A program made the translations under genes and the position numbers. Under the pieces are notes generated by a model that was given only the letters and a program-made list of their open reading frames with translations, made no database searches and was not told the DNA's origin. Shown here one piece after another: positions 1 to 10,054 of a stretch of DNA of 64,000 nt; the stretch's first letter is position 1; every line of letters begins with the position of its first letter. This DNA is from Immersiella caudata (lineage: Eukaryota > Ascomycota > Sordariomycetes > Sordariales > Lasiosphaeriaceae): NCBI GenBank assembly GCA_030512335.1, contig JAULSU010000002.1:6262001-6326000 (forward strand), read 5' to 3'.

Positions 1-417
1 CTCGGGGCAAGAGCCATTTACGCAACGACAGGCAAGGCCCTTTGTATCATCATCTGGAAGCTAGAAAACAACCTGGGGGATTTCTTGGACCTTTCTCGTT
101 GCCTGTAGAATAGTGGACGATCCTAAAATCAGGAATAAATTTCGAAGACGGAAGAAGAACATAAAGCTGCAGCTTGACAGCACCTCTTACCGTACATTGA
201 GGACTTCAAAATTGCATTTTTGGATAGGAAGCAAGTTGAAACCGGGAGTATTGAGGACAAAGACTTTCCATTTTTTGACAGAATAAACTGTCTGCAAGTC
301 ATGCCCGTAATATAAGGCACTTTTTTCGACATTGAGCTGCACTTACACCTAGGTCGCCTTCAGAGGCCCAGAACGTGCGACTATGAACACGAGGAAAGCT
401 TGATAGTTCTCTGTGAT
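1..417. other. Non-coding flank
   Basis: I see no convincing gene, RNA or repeat here. A 67-codon minus-strand frame at 129-332 has no recognisable motif. The stretch probably includes the 3' flank of the esterase gene that ends at 418. Confidence 0.4.
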
Positions 418-1222
418 TCAAAGCCCTAACTTGGATCTAATCCAGCTCGCAGGCACCGAAGCATAGGTATTCGAGAAATAGCTTGAATGCGCTCCCCCAT
501 CAGTGCCCGCATTGCACGCAACATCCCCCCTAGCGCAGTAGTCCTGCAACCTATCTCCCCACGCCTGAAAATTCGCGAGATTGGCTGGATCCCGAGCCAT
601 GACACCGTCTGTTCCCGATCCGGTACCGACGTTGAACTTCTGGTTGGCGTTGTGGCGGGGGCTGCCATAGAGTGCTATGGCGACGATGCGGTTTCCAGGC
701 GCCGTGGTGGGATTCATTCCAGGTGTGGTTTCCTGCGTGCAGCTTGCCATGGCGCCTTTGCCGGGACCACCTCCACCAGCGAGCATATCGCCTACCACGG
801 AGGCACCCTTGTGAAATTCATCAGCCGTTGTCTTTATCGTGCTAGGCCACCACTGGAACCAAGGTTGAAGGAAAGAAACAAAAATAGGGGGCGATGCAAC
901 CACTAACCATAGACCACCCCGTAACCACAATCTTCGCCTCAGGACATTTCTCCGCGTACTCCGCAATAACCCTCTTGCCATACGCAATGCCGTCCACAAT
1001 AGCCTTGCAGCCGTTGTAGCTATTATCCTTCTTGACCGATTCGTATTGGATATTCGCGACGCCGCAGCTCGAGATGCCTCTGCAGATGGCCGTGGTGATG
1101 GATCGCTGCACGCCTGGATACGTCTCTCCGTGACCTACAGCTGTAAAGATTTGGACTTGGTTGCACTGCGCTGCCGCAAGGGAAGCGGTTGCGAGGAGGG
1201 AGAGTAGCGAGGGTGGTTGCAT
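418..1222 (-). CDS. Secreted CE5 acetylxylan esterase / cutinase-like
   Basis: This is a predicted secreted serine esterase of carbohydrate esterase family 5, which removes acetyl groups from xylan or cleaves cutin. There are two exons, 1222-908 and 807-418, with a 100-bp intron (808-907; donor GTTAGT, branch CTGAT, acceptor CAAG). Splicing gives 234 residues, the usual family size, with no cellulose-binding module. A signal peptide of about 19 residues ends ...SLAAAQ. The intron falls inside the nucleophile elbow, and joining the exons restores GWSMGA (GxSxG). The C-terminal part carries the CARGDVAC loop with the catalytic Asp, then GGAHSSY with the catalytic His. The FTAVGHGETYPG start is more like acetylxylan esterases than classical cutinases. 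The start is the only ATG before the signal peptide. A TATA-like stretch lies about 100 bp upstream. Confidence 0.88.
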
Positions 1223-1875
1223 TGTGGAGGACTTTGGGCGGTTGACCTATACAGGGGCAAGGGTGAGAGGTCATTGAACACCAACTTTCCTTGTGTACCT
1301 GTGGCGCTGGGCAAGGTAGTATATATAGGAGTACCTAGAATGCCGTTTTTTTGACCTAGAGGCTAGCCAAGGCGTGGAGCCGAATAGTACAGCTGGGGCG
1401 TACATTGAAGGCCTCTGCCGCGCCAATCACTGCAATGCTGGACAGAAGCAGTCTTCAGCTAAATATCCGGGGAGCTCTGTATTGCCGATCTACAAGATCG
1501 GCTAATACCCCTCGCTGGACCCGGTGTGGGGTACCTTGGTTTACGTGCAGCAGTGGGCGGAGAATTGAAAGCCGTAATAACGACCTTTCCATCGGGTCAA
1601 ACGTCCGCCTCTTCCCTGCTGATCAGCCGGCCAACCCGGGGTAACTGGTACCGTGGCTTTCCTGGCAAACTGAGCTTTCCAACATTCCAGCGAACCAACC
1701 CAATAGCGGGCCACAATAAGTAGATCTAGGCAGACTATAATGCTAAAAGTGCCCGAGACCTGGCCTCCCGGCAAAACCGTGACCGGGTACCCCTGAGTAC
1801 CCCCTGAAAGCCACCTGATCCTCGCATCCAGGTTCATCCGCAAAACATTGCATCACCTCGCTATCAGTCTGACCG
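1223..1875. other. Intergenic, holds esterase promoter
   Basis: No gene is visible. The right side of the esterase start holds a TATATA run near 1320-1326. The rest has short open frames without motifs. Confidence 0.4.
1319..1328 (-). promoter_or_regulatory. TATA-like box of CE5 esterase
   Basis: A GTATATATAG stretch sits about 100 bp upstream of the ATG at 1222. That position suits a TATA box with a short 5' UTR. It is assigned by sequence and position only. Confidence 0.4.
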
Positions 1876-2199
1876 TTACTTTTCCTTTCTAAATCTGAGC
1901 ACCCTTTTCAGCAGCTTTGCCTTCCCAGCCAGCCACATCGAAGCCTTGTCCCCCGTCCTGTCGTAGAGTCCATACCCCGGACCTTCGGCATCCGAACCCG
2001 AGACCGAACCAAGTCTTTCAATTCGAGCCCTCACAGCGCTGAAGTCTCGCGACTGATTGGCGTCCAAGGTTGCCGAGAACCGCTCAGCTATGTACTCTAC
2101 ATCAAAGCCCGCTTTCTTTAGTTTTTCCAAAAGAGCGCTCGCAACCTTTGGGTCGCGGTTGCTGAAGGTTCCGCCGGCGCGGAGCAGCACGTTGCACAT
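1876..2199 (-). CDS. Unrecognised terminal exon or gene remnant
   Basis: An open frame of 107 codons from the ATG at 2199 encodes a basic, partly helical protein. I do not recognise the family. The beginning (MCNVLLRAGGTFSNRDP) has the rhythm of an ankyrin-repeat edge, and the end is Lys/Arg-rich (KLLKRVLRFRKEK). The frame continues upstream of the ATG, so it may be the last exon of a longer gene. About 200 bp further upstream on the same strand lies a fragment of a serine-esterase domain. Both could be leftovers of one multidomain esterase/ankyrin gene whose middle has been lost. Confidence 0.3.
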   Translation of the reverse strand: MCNVLLRAGGTFSNRDPKVASALLEKLKKAGFDVEYIAERFSATLDANQSRDFSAVRARIERLGSVSGSDAEGPGYGLYDRTGDKASMWLAGKAKLLKRVLRFRKEK

Positions 2200-2384
2200 G
2201 TCGTACTTCCGATTCAAATTCCAGTCGCTAGGCTTGTGCGTGATCCTATTGGGGAGCCGAAGAACTAAGGCTATGGGCGAGAAAGATGACGGGCTTGGAG
2301 GATGGCGAGCTCCACCCTTCAGCCTTGAGCTGAAGAACGAGGGTTCAGGCCATGTCGCTGATAGATTGGAAGGAGTTGCTCCTG

Positions 2385-2520
2385 ACCAAACTTGGAATCA
2401 TAACCGTAGGTGATGGTCCGGATGCCCGCAACAGAGACGGGGAGGGCGTCCCTGACCCACATGAAGGACTTGTCGCGGCCGTGAGGCTGCCAACACCACG
2501 TGATTTTGGCGCGGGCTTGC
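2385..2520 (-). pseudogene. Fragment of DUF676-like alpha/beta-hydrolase domain
   Basis: One minus-strand frame reads ITWCWQPHGRDKSFMWVRD, then ALPVSVAGIRTITYGYDSKF. This matches the block W-x-W...WxRDxLP...ARIxTxGY(D/N) near the N-terminus of fungal esterase-like modules that head NLR-like or ankyrin proteins. The HGL oxyanion segment before it and the SLGG nucleophile segment after it are missing. No start codon or splice-joined continuation is evident. It is therefore called a remnant. A fuller version of the same domain sits at 32149-32781. Confidence 0.4.
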
Positions 2521-2797
2521 CCAGGGTCGCGGGGGGTTGACCCAATCGAATGGTTCTGAGGCATGATCGACCTGCACGTTGTGGAAGTGATTCTTTGCCC
2601 AATCATGCGGCGGTGGCGCACTGAAGTTTTGGCGGAAGCGGGCGCGGGTCTGGGTCACGACGGTGTTTGAGGTCCCTGCTCTGTCGCAATGGCGTGACGG
2701 AATCGCTTCTTGGGCCGGTGATGGAAAAGAGTGGTGCGAAGCCTGAGTATGCTTGATTCTGCGAACTTTCGTGGCCATTCGGTTGGCCCAAAATACT

Positions 2798-2840
2798 GGA
2801 ATGGGGTGGAGTCATGCCCGACATTCCTCCACCCCATTCC
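2798..2840. repeat. Perfect 14-bp inverted repeat (hairpin)
   Basis: Arms at 2798-2811 (GGAATGGGGTGGAG) and 2827-2840 are exact reverse complements around a 15-bp loop. The hairpin lies downstream of the DUF3433 gene that ends at 2999. It could mark an excised element or act in the 3' region. No function is shown. Confidence 0.75.
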
Positions 2841-2901
2841 TTCCATCTAACCCTGCTGTGTACCCCTGTCGATGTTGTGGGCCGGTATTACCTCAAGCCA
2901 G

Positions 2902-2930
2902 CAACAACAACAACAACAACAACAACAACA
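2902..2930. repeat. (CAA)n microsatellite
   Basis: Nearly ten perfect CAA units lie between the hairpin and the 3' end of the DUF3433 gene. Confidence 0.9.
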
Positions 2931-2998
2931 GCGGACCGCTCCGTATCCGAAAAACCAATAAAAATACCTCTTTCGAGGACAAATACACAACTCCAAAC

Positions 2999-5900
2999 TC
3001 ATCCCTGTATCCCTCCCTTCTCTACAAAAATCCCGTACCTCCTCTCACCCCCTTCACTTTTATACCCCCCTTCCCACTCACCCACATTCCCACTCCCACC
3101 ATCATCCCTCCTATCCCACCCAATCCAAACCCTCGCCCCTTCCCCACCCAACGCCCCTGCGATCTCCCTCTCCTCACAACCCGCCGCACCTCTTGGCAAC
3201 ACATCCAGCAAGTTTCCCCCCGCAATGACCGCCGCCCTTGACGCAATCGTCGTCGGGCTGCTCGCCAACACATCCGTACTCCCCCCTGCAAACACCCACC
3301 CGGCGAAAAGCAGCACGAACAGAGTGCCCAGCAATGCCTCCAGAATGCGCGTGGATACCGCGTCTTGTTTCACACGCCGGCGCGCTTGAGTGTTGATCGC
3401 AGTCCCCTCGAAACGAAGTTTGTCGTCGCTTTCGCCCGGCTTGGGATCAGCAATAGTAGCATTAGTCCCATTAGCAGGAACTCGCGCGTAGGCCAGGAGC
3501 TGCGCCTGTATGATGGCATCGTGGAAGCGGATAGAGTCCGTCACAGATTTGTGAGCCTCTGAAGAGGGATCGCCGAGGGCAGAGCGAGGTACGGCCCAGC
3601 GGGAAGTTGTAAGGGCGGCGAAGAACTTGTCGAGGGGGTCGGGCATAGTGTTGAGCTGCGGGAGGAGGCTGTACATTCTAGGCTGGGAGAAGTTGGCGAG
3701 GGTATTGGTGGTTGTGAGGCGGGCGGTAGATTCGCGGGGTACGGGGGGGTGTGAAGGGTCAAAGGCAAGGGAGGAATCGAGGAAGGTGACGTCGACGTCC
3801 AGGGCCTCGTAGGTGGCGTTGCAGCCCATGGCGGCGATGTGTTCGATTGTGGCCGGGGACGTTTCGTTATTGATTTTGCCCCAGACGTAGAGCTGGCCGC
3901 TGCAGCCGTGGACCTCGGAATCGGACGAGGTGTGAGTTGATAGGGCAAAGTGGGTGGAGTTGGGGTAGTTGACTTTAAGGAACGCATTGTACTTGTAGAA
4001 CTCGGTTGTCGAGTTTTTGTATTTCTCGGGGATGCACTCCTCTTCGCCGGCGATCCACAGGCCGAGAGTGTTGGGATACTTGGGTGCCGCTGGGGCTGTG
4101 GCGTTTGTTGTCCAGTTCAGCTGCATCTGAGACTGGTCGTACGAGCGGCAGAGCAGTTTGGAGCGCACCGCCGGTACGACAGCGTGGATGGGTATGGTTC
4201 GTGAGTCGTCCATGGATGGCTCTGACGCGAGCATGAACGTCGGAAAGGCCAAGTCGCCATACGTGAACCTGGGAAACGACATGTTGCTCTCGAGTATCAA
4301 CCCCGCCGTCAGAAAGGGAGCGGCCGCGCCTTTGACATCGAACAAATCGGGCGTGGCTGAAAAGGATTCGTTGATGGTCAGTGAGACCGGACCGGTGACC
4401 TCGACAAAGGCCGGCTGGAAGAGTGATGCCGAGAAGATGGTGAGCAACGAAGAAATTACCAAGGCGAGGGTGCCTGCGAGAGCTCCAAAGTTCCGCAGCT
4501 TGCCTTCTCTGTACATGGCGCGGGGAATCGAGCTGTCGAGGAACTCGAGACCCCTGAATGTGTCCGCTCCGACCACGCCTCGTTTCATGGCCATGTAAGG
4601 TGCAAGAGCTCTCATCCGGAAGTCCATGGCCGAGAAGATGATAGCAAGAGTGCCCAGAACCACGGCCGGAACCGTCGTCCACGTGTAGTGCAGGTACGTG
4701 TCGTCGCCGACGTCGCCAAGCCCGTCTTCGCTCATCGACTTGCGCAGCAGTAGCTCAAGTGCGATCACCAACCCAAGCAGAATGGCTGCTAATCCAACTC
4801 GCGTCGCCGGGTGGACAATGCCGGGGTGAGCACGCAATGATTTGATCTGAAGACCCCTCGGAATTGTTGCCTGGCCCTCATCCTCAACATGAATAGTGTA
4901 GTGTCCTCCTGAATCACCCGACCGGAATTTCGCATCGCCCAGAAGACCACGGAGCGCCTTCTCGTCAGCCGCACCCGCAGAGAGCAGCCTGCGCAGCAAA
5001 GCGGGACTATTTTGAAGGATTGCCGCCAGGCCAAGCAGCGTGCTCGGGCTGCAGGGCAATACCCCCCCTTTGCGGTGCCATTGCTTTCTGCCGATGGGAG
5101 ACGGAGACAGAAAGAAAACGAGGACGGTGAGCAGAATACACGTGGCGAGCAGGCCAACCATGAAGTGCGCCGACCAGCTCCGGATGACGAGGCGATTGCC
5201 AAACACGACAGCGGATCCTGTCACCGGGATGGATGCCGGTTCCATCAACGCCTGCTTAGCGATGATGGCCGTGATTTGCTGGTAATATTTCGTGAACAGG
5301 CTCTGTGAGCGTTCCGGGTCGAACAGGGCGGCGACAGGAGCGGTCGTCGCGCCTTGAGTCATCAGGGCCAGCCGAACATAGGGGTCAGTGTCGACCATAG
5401 TCCCCGATACGTTTGCCGAGAGGCTGGTGTACGAGTTCATCGTGCCTCCGAAAGCCTCTCCGGATGACGCGTGAGAGCGATCGTGGGCCCTCATGATGTC
5501 CCAGGGGCTGACAGAACTGAGGACCTTTGTCTGGCCGGAGTCGTTTGGCAGGGGGACAACACTGAAAGCCTTGGTACCGTTACGGGCGACCTCGACCCTC
5601 AACAGCCTGTAGCCAGGTGTGCACACCATTTGGACCGATCTGTTCAGCTTCCACAGGTAGGGGTGAACAATCTTCGTCCCGGTGTAGTCGGTTTCGTTTC
5701 GGGAATAGTCTGCCGTCCAAGTGAGGTTGCCCATGACCAGAAGCATCTTCTCCCCGGCACCCGGTCGGTTTGTTCCTGCTTCTCCATCGCATTCGATTCT
5801 CGCAAATCGCCCGAATATTCTGGTGCACATGTCGGCACCGCCGCACCCAACCGGAGAAGAAAGCCTGAGACTCTGGACATGGCACCCCGCCGAGGTCACA

Positions 5901-6889
5901 GTGAAATTCATGCCGGTACTGAGTTGGGGAACGAGGGGCTTGGCCCAGGTCAAGTTCAGGGCCGCAGGTTGGCAGTCTAGCGAGGTTTCGAACGCATCAG
6001 CAATAACACGGGTCTCTGCGCCCTCGGGCAGGTCGCTCTGAAGAGATTGGTAGGCATAAGACTGATATATGCCGTCCGGGAAGCTGAGGTTGCTCTCGGC
6101 GGCCCCCGTCATCATGAAGAATGGGAGTGCGTCACTTCCGAGGCGGCCGGCATCGTCGACAAAGCGGTCCTGCAACGTCAATTGGTATGACTCCATCCTG
6201 ACAGGTGTCCACGAGAGCGTGATAAGGCCTGTCGAGATGATGATGAGGATCTTGACAAGGACGGTGACAAGCGAAGCAGCGGACACCAAGTAGTCTCCGT
6301 TCCCGGCGGCCTTGAACACCGACCATGGCAGGAAGTCGGAGAGATAGTCGAGGAGGACGGCGCGGTCAGCGCGTGCAGGTCGCTGTTGCGAGAGTCGAAC
6401 CCAAGGGGCGACGAGCTTGGCCTGGTACTCAACACGGCTCCAGATGGCAGCAACCAACGTGAGCACGGCGGTCGGCCCGTACGTCCAGAGATATTGCTGG
6501 CCGGCATAGCCCGTGGCAAGTCCGTCGTGATTGTTCGAGTGGGCGAGCAGCACCTCGATGACGATCAGAACGAGGGCGAAGACCAGCACAAAGCCGACAA
6601 TAACGAACCGACCGAGATAGGGGGGTGTCCACTGCGCGCCGTTGTCGCGATTACCGTCATCCGCATGCCCCCGGGCGTCTGGCGGTATCGCGGTCGTTGA
6701 CGATGTCGGTGTCGAAGTGTTCTCGATCCCCGGTACCGCAGATGCCGCATGGCTGACAGTGGTTGCGTGGGACAGAGGAGAAACCGATCGCGGCCGTTCA
6801 TCTAAATCCGACTCGACGGGTTGGTATCGATGGCCCTGCCACGGATACGCTCCCAAACTGTGCGTCGCTGCAGCGCCAGGCGTCGCCAT
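2999..6889 (-). CDS. DUF3433 duplicated integral membrane protein
   Basis: This is one uninterrupted frame of 1296 residues. The frame extends 16 codons upstream without an ATG, so I start at the first ATG (MATPGAAATHS). It belongs to the fungus-specific DUF3433 family of large plasma- or endomembrane proteins of unknown function. The N-terminal ~90 residues are polar and Ser/Pro-rich. Membrane segments follow near residues 95-115 and 130-150, a conserved aromatic-basic stretch (YQAKLVAPWVRLSQ), further segments near 210-230, and a long extracytosolic region with many N-x-S/T sites. A second copy of the same plan starts near residue 690 (ALELLLRKSM, then MRALAPYMAMKRG), giving the two-repeat layout typical of the family. 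A final membrane segment precedes a soluble Gly/Glu-rich tail. Family recognition is firm; the biochemical role is unknown. Confidence 0.85.
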   Translation of the reverse strand: MATPGAAATHSLGAYPWQGHRYQPVESDLDERPRSVSPLSHATTVSHAASAVPGIENTSTPTSSTTAIPPDARGHADDGNRDNGAQWTPPYLGRFVIVGFVLVFALVLIVIEVLLAHSNNHDGLATGYAGQQYLWTYGPTAVLTLVAAIWSRVEYQAKLVAPWVRLSQQRPARADRAVLLDYLSDFLPWSVFKAAGNGDYLVSAASLVTVLVKILIIISTGLITLSWTPVRMESYQLTLQDRFVDDAGRLGSDALPFFMMTGAAESNLSFPDGIYQSYAYQSLQSDLPEGAETRVIADAFETSLDCQPAALNLTWAKPLVPQLSTGMNFTVTSAGCHVQSLRLSSPVGCGGADMCTRIFGRFARIECDGEAGTNRPGAGEKMLLVMGNLTWTADYSRNETDYTGTKIVHPYLWKLNRSVQMVCTPGYRLLRVEVARNGTKAFSVVPLPNDSGQTKVLSSVSPWDIMRAHDRSHASSGEAFGGTMNSYTSLSANVSGTMVDTDPYVRLALMTQGATTAPVAALFDPERSQSLFTKYYQQITAIIAKQALMEPASIPVTGSAVVFGNRLVIRSWSAHFMVGLLATCILLTVLVFFLSPSPIGRKQWHRKGGVLPCSPSTLLGLAAILQNSPALLRRLLSAGAADEKALRGLLGDAKFRSGDSGGHYTIHVEDEGQATIPRGLQIKSLRAHPGIVHPATRVGLAAILLGLVIALELLLRKSMSEDGLGDVGDDTYLHYTWTTVPAVVLGTLAIIFSAMDFRMRALAPYMAMKRGVVGADTFRGLEFLDSSIPRAMYREGKLRNFGALAGTLALVISSLLTIFSASLFQPAFVEVTGPVSLTINESFSATPDLFDVKGAAAPFLTAGLILESNMSFPRFTYGDLAFPTFMLASEPSMDDSRTIPIHAVVPAVRSKLLCRSYDQSQMQLNWTTNATAPAAPKYPNTLGLWIAGEEECIPEKYKNSTTEFYKYNAFLKVNYPNSTHFALSTHTSSDSEVHGCSGQLYVWGKINNETSPATIEHIAAMGCNATYEALDVDVTFLDSSLAFDPSHPPVPRESTARLTTTNTLANFSQPRMYSLLPQLNTMPDPLDKFFAALTTSRWAVPRSALGDPSSEAHKSVTDSIRFHDAIIQAQLLAYARVPANGTNATIADPKPGESDDKLRFEGTAINTQARRRVKQDAVSTRILEALLGTLFVLLFAGWVFAGGSTDVLASSPTTIASRAAVIAGGNLLDVLPRGAAGCEEREIAGALGGEGARVWIGWDRRDDGGSGNVGEWEGGYKSEGGERRYGIFVEKGGIQG

Positions 6890-7599
6890 CGTGGTCTCGG
6901 TCGCAATGAGTGTTTTGCGAGAGCAACGTTTCGACAACCGTGAGGGCGCGACGTGGTGGGAAACGGGTTGTCAAACCCTCAGCCCCTGTGCAGCTCGCAC
7001 TCAAGCGTGTGGAACATCGCACTGCGGATGGTTGCATTAGCGCGTTTTGGCCCAGGCAATTTTAAACCCCCGTGCCGGGTCAACGCAGTGCGACCTTTCC
7101 GCTCATTGGGCTGGCTCAACTGAAGCGACCGCCCTAGAAATCCTGCGGCGGCAGCGCACCGAATCGACATCGAGTTTTGCAGATACGAGGAGCGCGGAGG
7201 TCCAAGGAGAACAGAAGCCTTCATCGAGGAAGTCAAGATGGAGGAGGAGATTTTTTTTTGGTGACGACCTGTGAAATGCAGTGCGGCGGCAGTCGAACTT
7301 GGAGGGAGCTGTGCAACAATGCAGGAACGACTGGAGGCAAAAGTCCCGCCAAAGTTCATGGCTGCCTGAAACACTAGACGAGGGAAGTGGGGCCAAGCCC
7401 CACACTTCATACCGCAGCCAGGCAGAAAGGTATCTCGCGAATTGAGGTAGGCATCTTCTCCAAATTCTGAACAGGGACTTGGCTGAGTGACCCCACACGC
7501 TTCAAATTCTGTTTTGGACCAGAATCCTCAACCACATCAACCAACCTCACACAGCAGAGAGTTCATGCCACTCCCGCTCTCCAGAACGCAACGACCGCT
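6890..7599. other. Intergenic between DUF3433 gene and BTB pseudogene
   Basis: This holds the 5' flank of the DUF3433 gene and of the BTB pseudogene. A T-rich run lies near 7251-7259. Overlapping small frames on both strands show no motif. Confidence 0.4.
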
Positions 7600-8680
7600 A
7601 TGCAAAGCGAGTCGGACGGCGACTCAGAACCCACATCAGCTGCGGAGCCGCGCCCCACCATTTACATTGACATGGACGGAGATCTTCGCCTGCACGTTGC
7701 AGAGGGTGGCATCGACGTCGAGGACTGCATAGTCTGCTCCGCCACAATGCACTGGGCGTCTAAAGTGTGGAAGACGATGCTCTTTGGCTGATACAAGGAT
7801 TCTCGGCTGGTCGATTCTGAATCGCTTGTGTCGCTGCCCGAGGACAAGCCTGAGCCGCTTTTTGTCATTCTGAACATCATTCACGGAAACTTTGGGTTAG
7901 TTCCGGCAAAGCCTGGACCGGACGAGCTGTATGCAATTCTGGAGCTGACGAACAAGTACAATATGAGCTGGGTTCTTAGGCCGTGGGCAGCGGCCTGAAT
8001 GGAGAGCATTGAAGAAACCGACACGCAAGACGGTGCATACCTCCCGGGATTGATTCTCATTGCCTGGAAACTGGGAGATGCCGAATTTTTCGACACCTAA
8101 TGCAATGTGTGGTCACAGCGTCGGAAGGATGAAGAGGGCAACTTGGTTGGCGAGGACGGCAGGAACCTGGCTGACATATTGATTTATCCGCCTCATCTGT
8201 ACGATAGGGAAAGTTTATTTTACTTAAACTCAGGTACCTTAGGGAATATGGTTAATTGTGCTGACCAAACACAGGTCAGACAGTATTGCTGCTCGGCGAA
8301 CACAGGTCATCGACAGCATGCTAAAAATCTACAGAGCGCGAATCGCAAATCTGCTAGAAGAAACGTGCAGCACTCCGTTCAGATGCGATGGCACGGCACT
8401 TAGCACGCTTTCCAAAGCCATATTCAATGCTATTGAGCGGCCACCACCACAGCACACTGAAGGCGTTCATGAGTCGGTCACGGAGGTGTTACAGTTCCTG
8501 GTCAAGGGATTTGGCAGCATGGAAGATGTGTGCAATCAATTTGATCACCGTCAATAAGGAAATCAGGATATCAGCAAGATTTGTGACATCTTTGATACCT
8601 GTAGGAAAGAAAGCGTCGTGGTCCCGGAGAGCATAGAAATCATGGCTCGTCAGTGCAAGAAGACTGGAAGCCAGCAATAG
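7600..8680 (+). pseudogene. BTB/POZ-domain protein, four in-frame stops
   Basis: A single reading frame from the ATG at 7600 to a TAG at 8680 encodes a fungal BTB/POZ protein once a 46-bp intron (8234-8279, branch CTGAC) is removed. Exons of 634 and 401 nt sum to 345 codons. The BTB core is clear: IYIDMDGDLRLHV, the MHWASKVWKTMLFG block, LPEDKPEPLFVILNIIHG and ELTNKYNMSWVLRPWA. The helical C-terminal part has ARRTQVIDSMLKIYRARI. The frame is broken by stops at 7789 (TGA), 7996 (TGA), 8098 (TAA) and 8555 (TAA). Each sits where homologues would have an ordinary residue, and no frameshift is needed. All four codons can arise from CGA, CAA or TGG by one transition. Such BTB proteins usually act in protein-protein contacts, often as cullin-3 adaptors, but this copy should be inactive. 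Confidence 0.8.
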
Positions 8681-10054
8681 GTTGTGGAGGTGGACTTCAG
8701 TTGTAGAGCCCCCCCTCTGGAGCTGCCGTCAGCTCATTATGGTGAGTGAGCTTGCCAGACGAGTGTTTTGAATAGATGGAGATTACCTATTGAAACGAGA
8801 ATTACTGTATGTTTCAGAAGGAGGAGAGCAAATGTGGTTTTGTTTAGGTATTTTACGGACGGAAGGGGGGGGGAGGCGCACAGGCTGGTGTCAAGTTTCG
8901 CAACTTTGAGACGGAGTTTCAAATCTTCTCTTGCCCGAAGTGCCTGAGGTTGTTATCCCGCTTATAGAGTGCAATCCAGAGGCTTGGTGTTGGGAGGTAC
9001 ATCTCCGTGAAGTGCGCCAGGGTTCCGCGACCGCAAGATCGCGCAGGAGCCGCGAAGAACCTGTGTTGTGAAGAAATGGGTATCGAAACCCAAAGTCAAG
9101 AGCCTAGAGGAGAAGTACAATAATAACCGTGACTTAAAGTAGATCTGTCGGTGGTTATGGTGACCCTGAAGATGGTGCTGGTGAATTTAATCCCGAATTA
9201 CAGATGCAATGTTCTGCGCGCGCACAGTCGTCATGTTGAGTTTGGCGTATTTGCAGGCCAAATAGAAGAAGTTGTGGTGGTTGAAAATGAGAGTGTTGTC
9301 GTTTGAGGATGTTGGGAAGTTTGTGATCGGCAGGGGGTCGATCGGTTGCGGTGTCCAAACTTCTAGTGATAAAGGTCCCAAAACTGAGACCTCATAACTC
9401 CACCGCCATTCTAGACCCATGGCAACTGTAGCCGAGGCAGCCCAGGATTGTAACCACCTCGCTCAGTCTATCTCAGTCTGGCTCAGGCCAAGATGGGAAC
9501 CGCTCAGTTCCAAAAAAGCAAAGGGAAATTCATGGTGTCGATTTTAGGGTGGTGCACACGCTTTTTTTGGTTGGGTTGCTTGACCTGCTCCTTTCCCATT
9601 TTGTCCTCACATGACTTCTATTGAAGAGACGTGCCAGGACCTTTAGAGACAATCGGCCAAGGCTCCAATCATCGCGGGCGAGTCTCCTCGCAGGGATCGC
9701 ACAGCGGAATCACTCTCTAATGCACTCAAAATGCCTCTTCGCTTGTCAATTGACCAATCAGAGGTGACATCGCTGTGTCTCTTGTTGATGACAAGGTACG
9801 GCATGCAGGCAAAGCAACTGCTCCAAGAAATCTCATGGCTAAGTTATCTTTCCTGAGTATTAACTAGATAAATAAAACTCTGGCAAAACCCATTCAAGTC
9901 CGCGACTTTCTACCCAATCATTATTAGGAGAATAGTAGGGGGCGTAGCTACACTGATCAAAGCCTTCCTTTCCACTGCCCAATGTGAATGACCCGGCACA
10001 TTTTTTTTTACTAACCCGCTTGAGTAGCCAAGACTGGAAACGTCGATCGATACG
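8681..10054. other. Long intergenic region
   Basis: No supportable gene is seen in 1.4 kb. A 77-codon minus-strand frame at 9187-9420 has an ATG but no motif I trust. Purine-rich runs are present (near 8868). The right end is the promoter of the MFS gene. Confidence 0.35.

Noticed and set aside
1405..1843. Overlapping 65-100 codon frames on both strands
   Set aside because: No motif, mutually overlapping, and located in the 5' flank of the esterase gene.
6890..6937. Sixteen extra codons at the DUF3433 N-terminus
   Set aside because: They begin at TTG, not ATG. The first ATG (6889) gives a normal family start.
9187..9420. 77-codon ATG-started minus-strand frame
   Set aside because: Reads vaguely like a BTB-type segment (FYLACKYAKLNMTT) but has no second motif, no splice extension and poor context. 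Not enough to call a gene.
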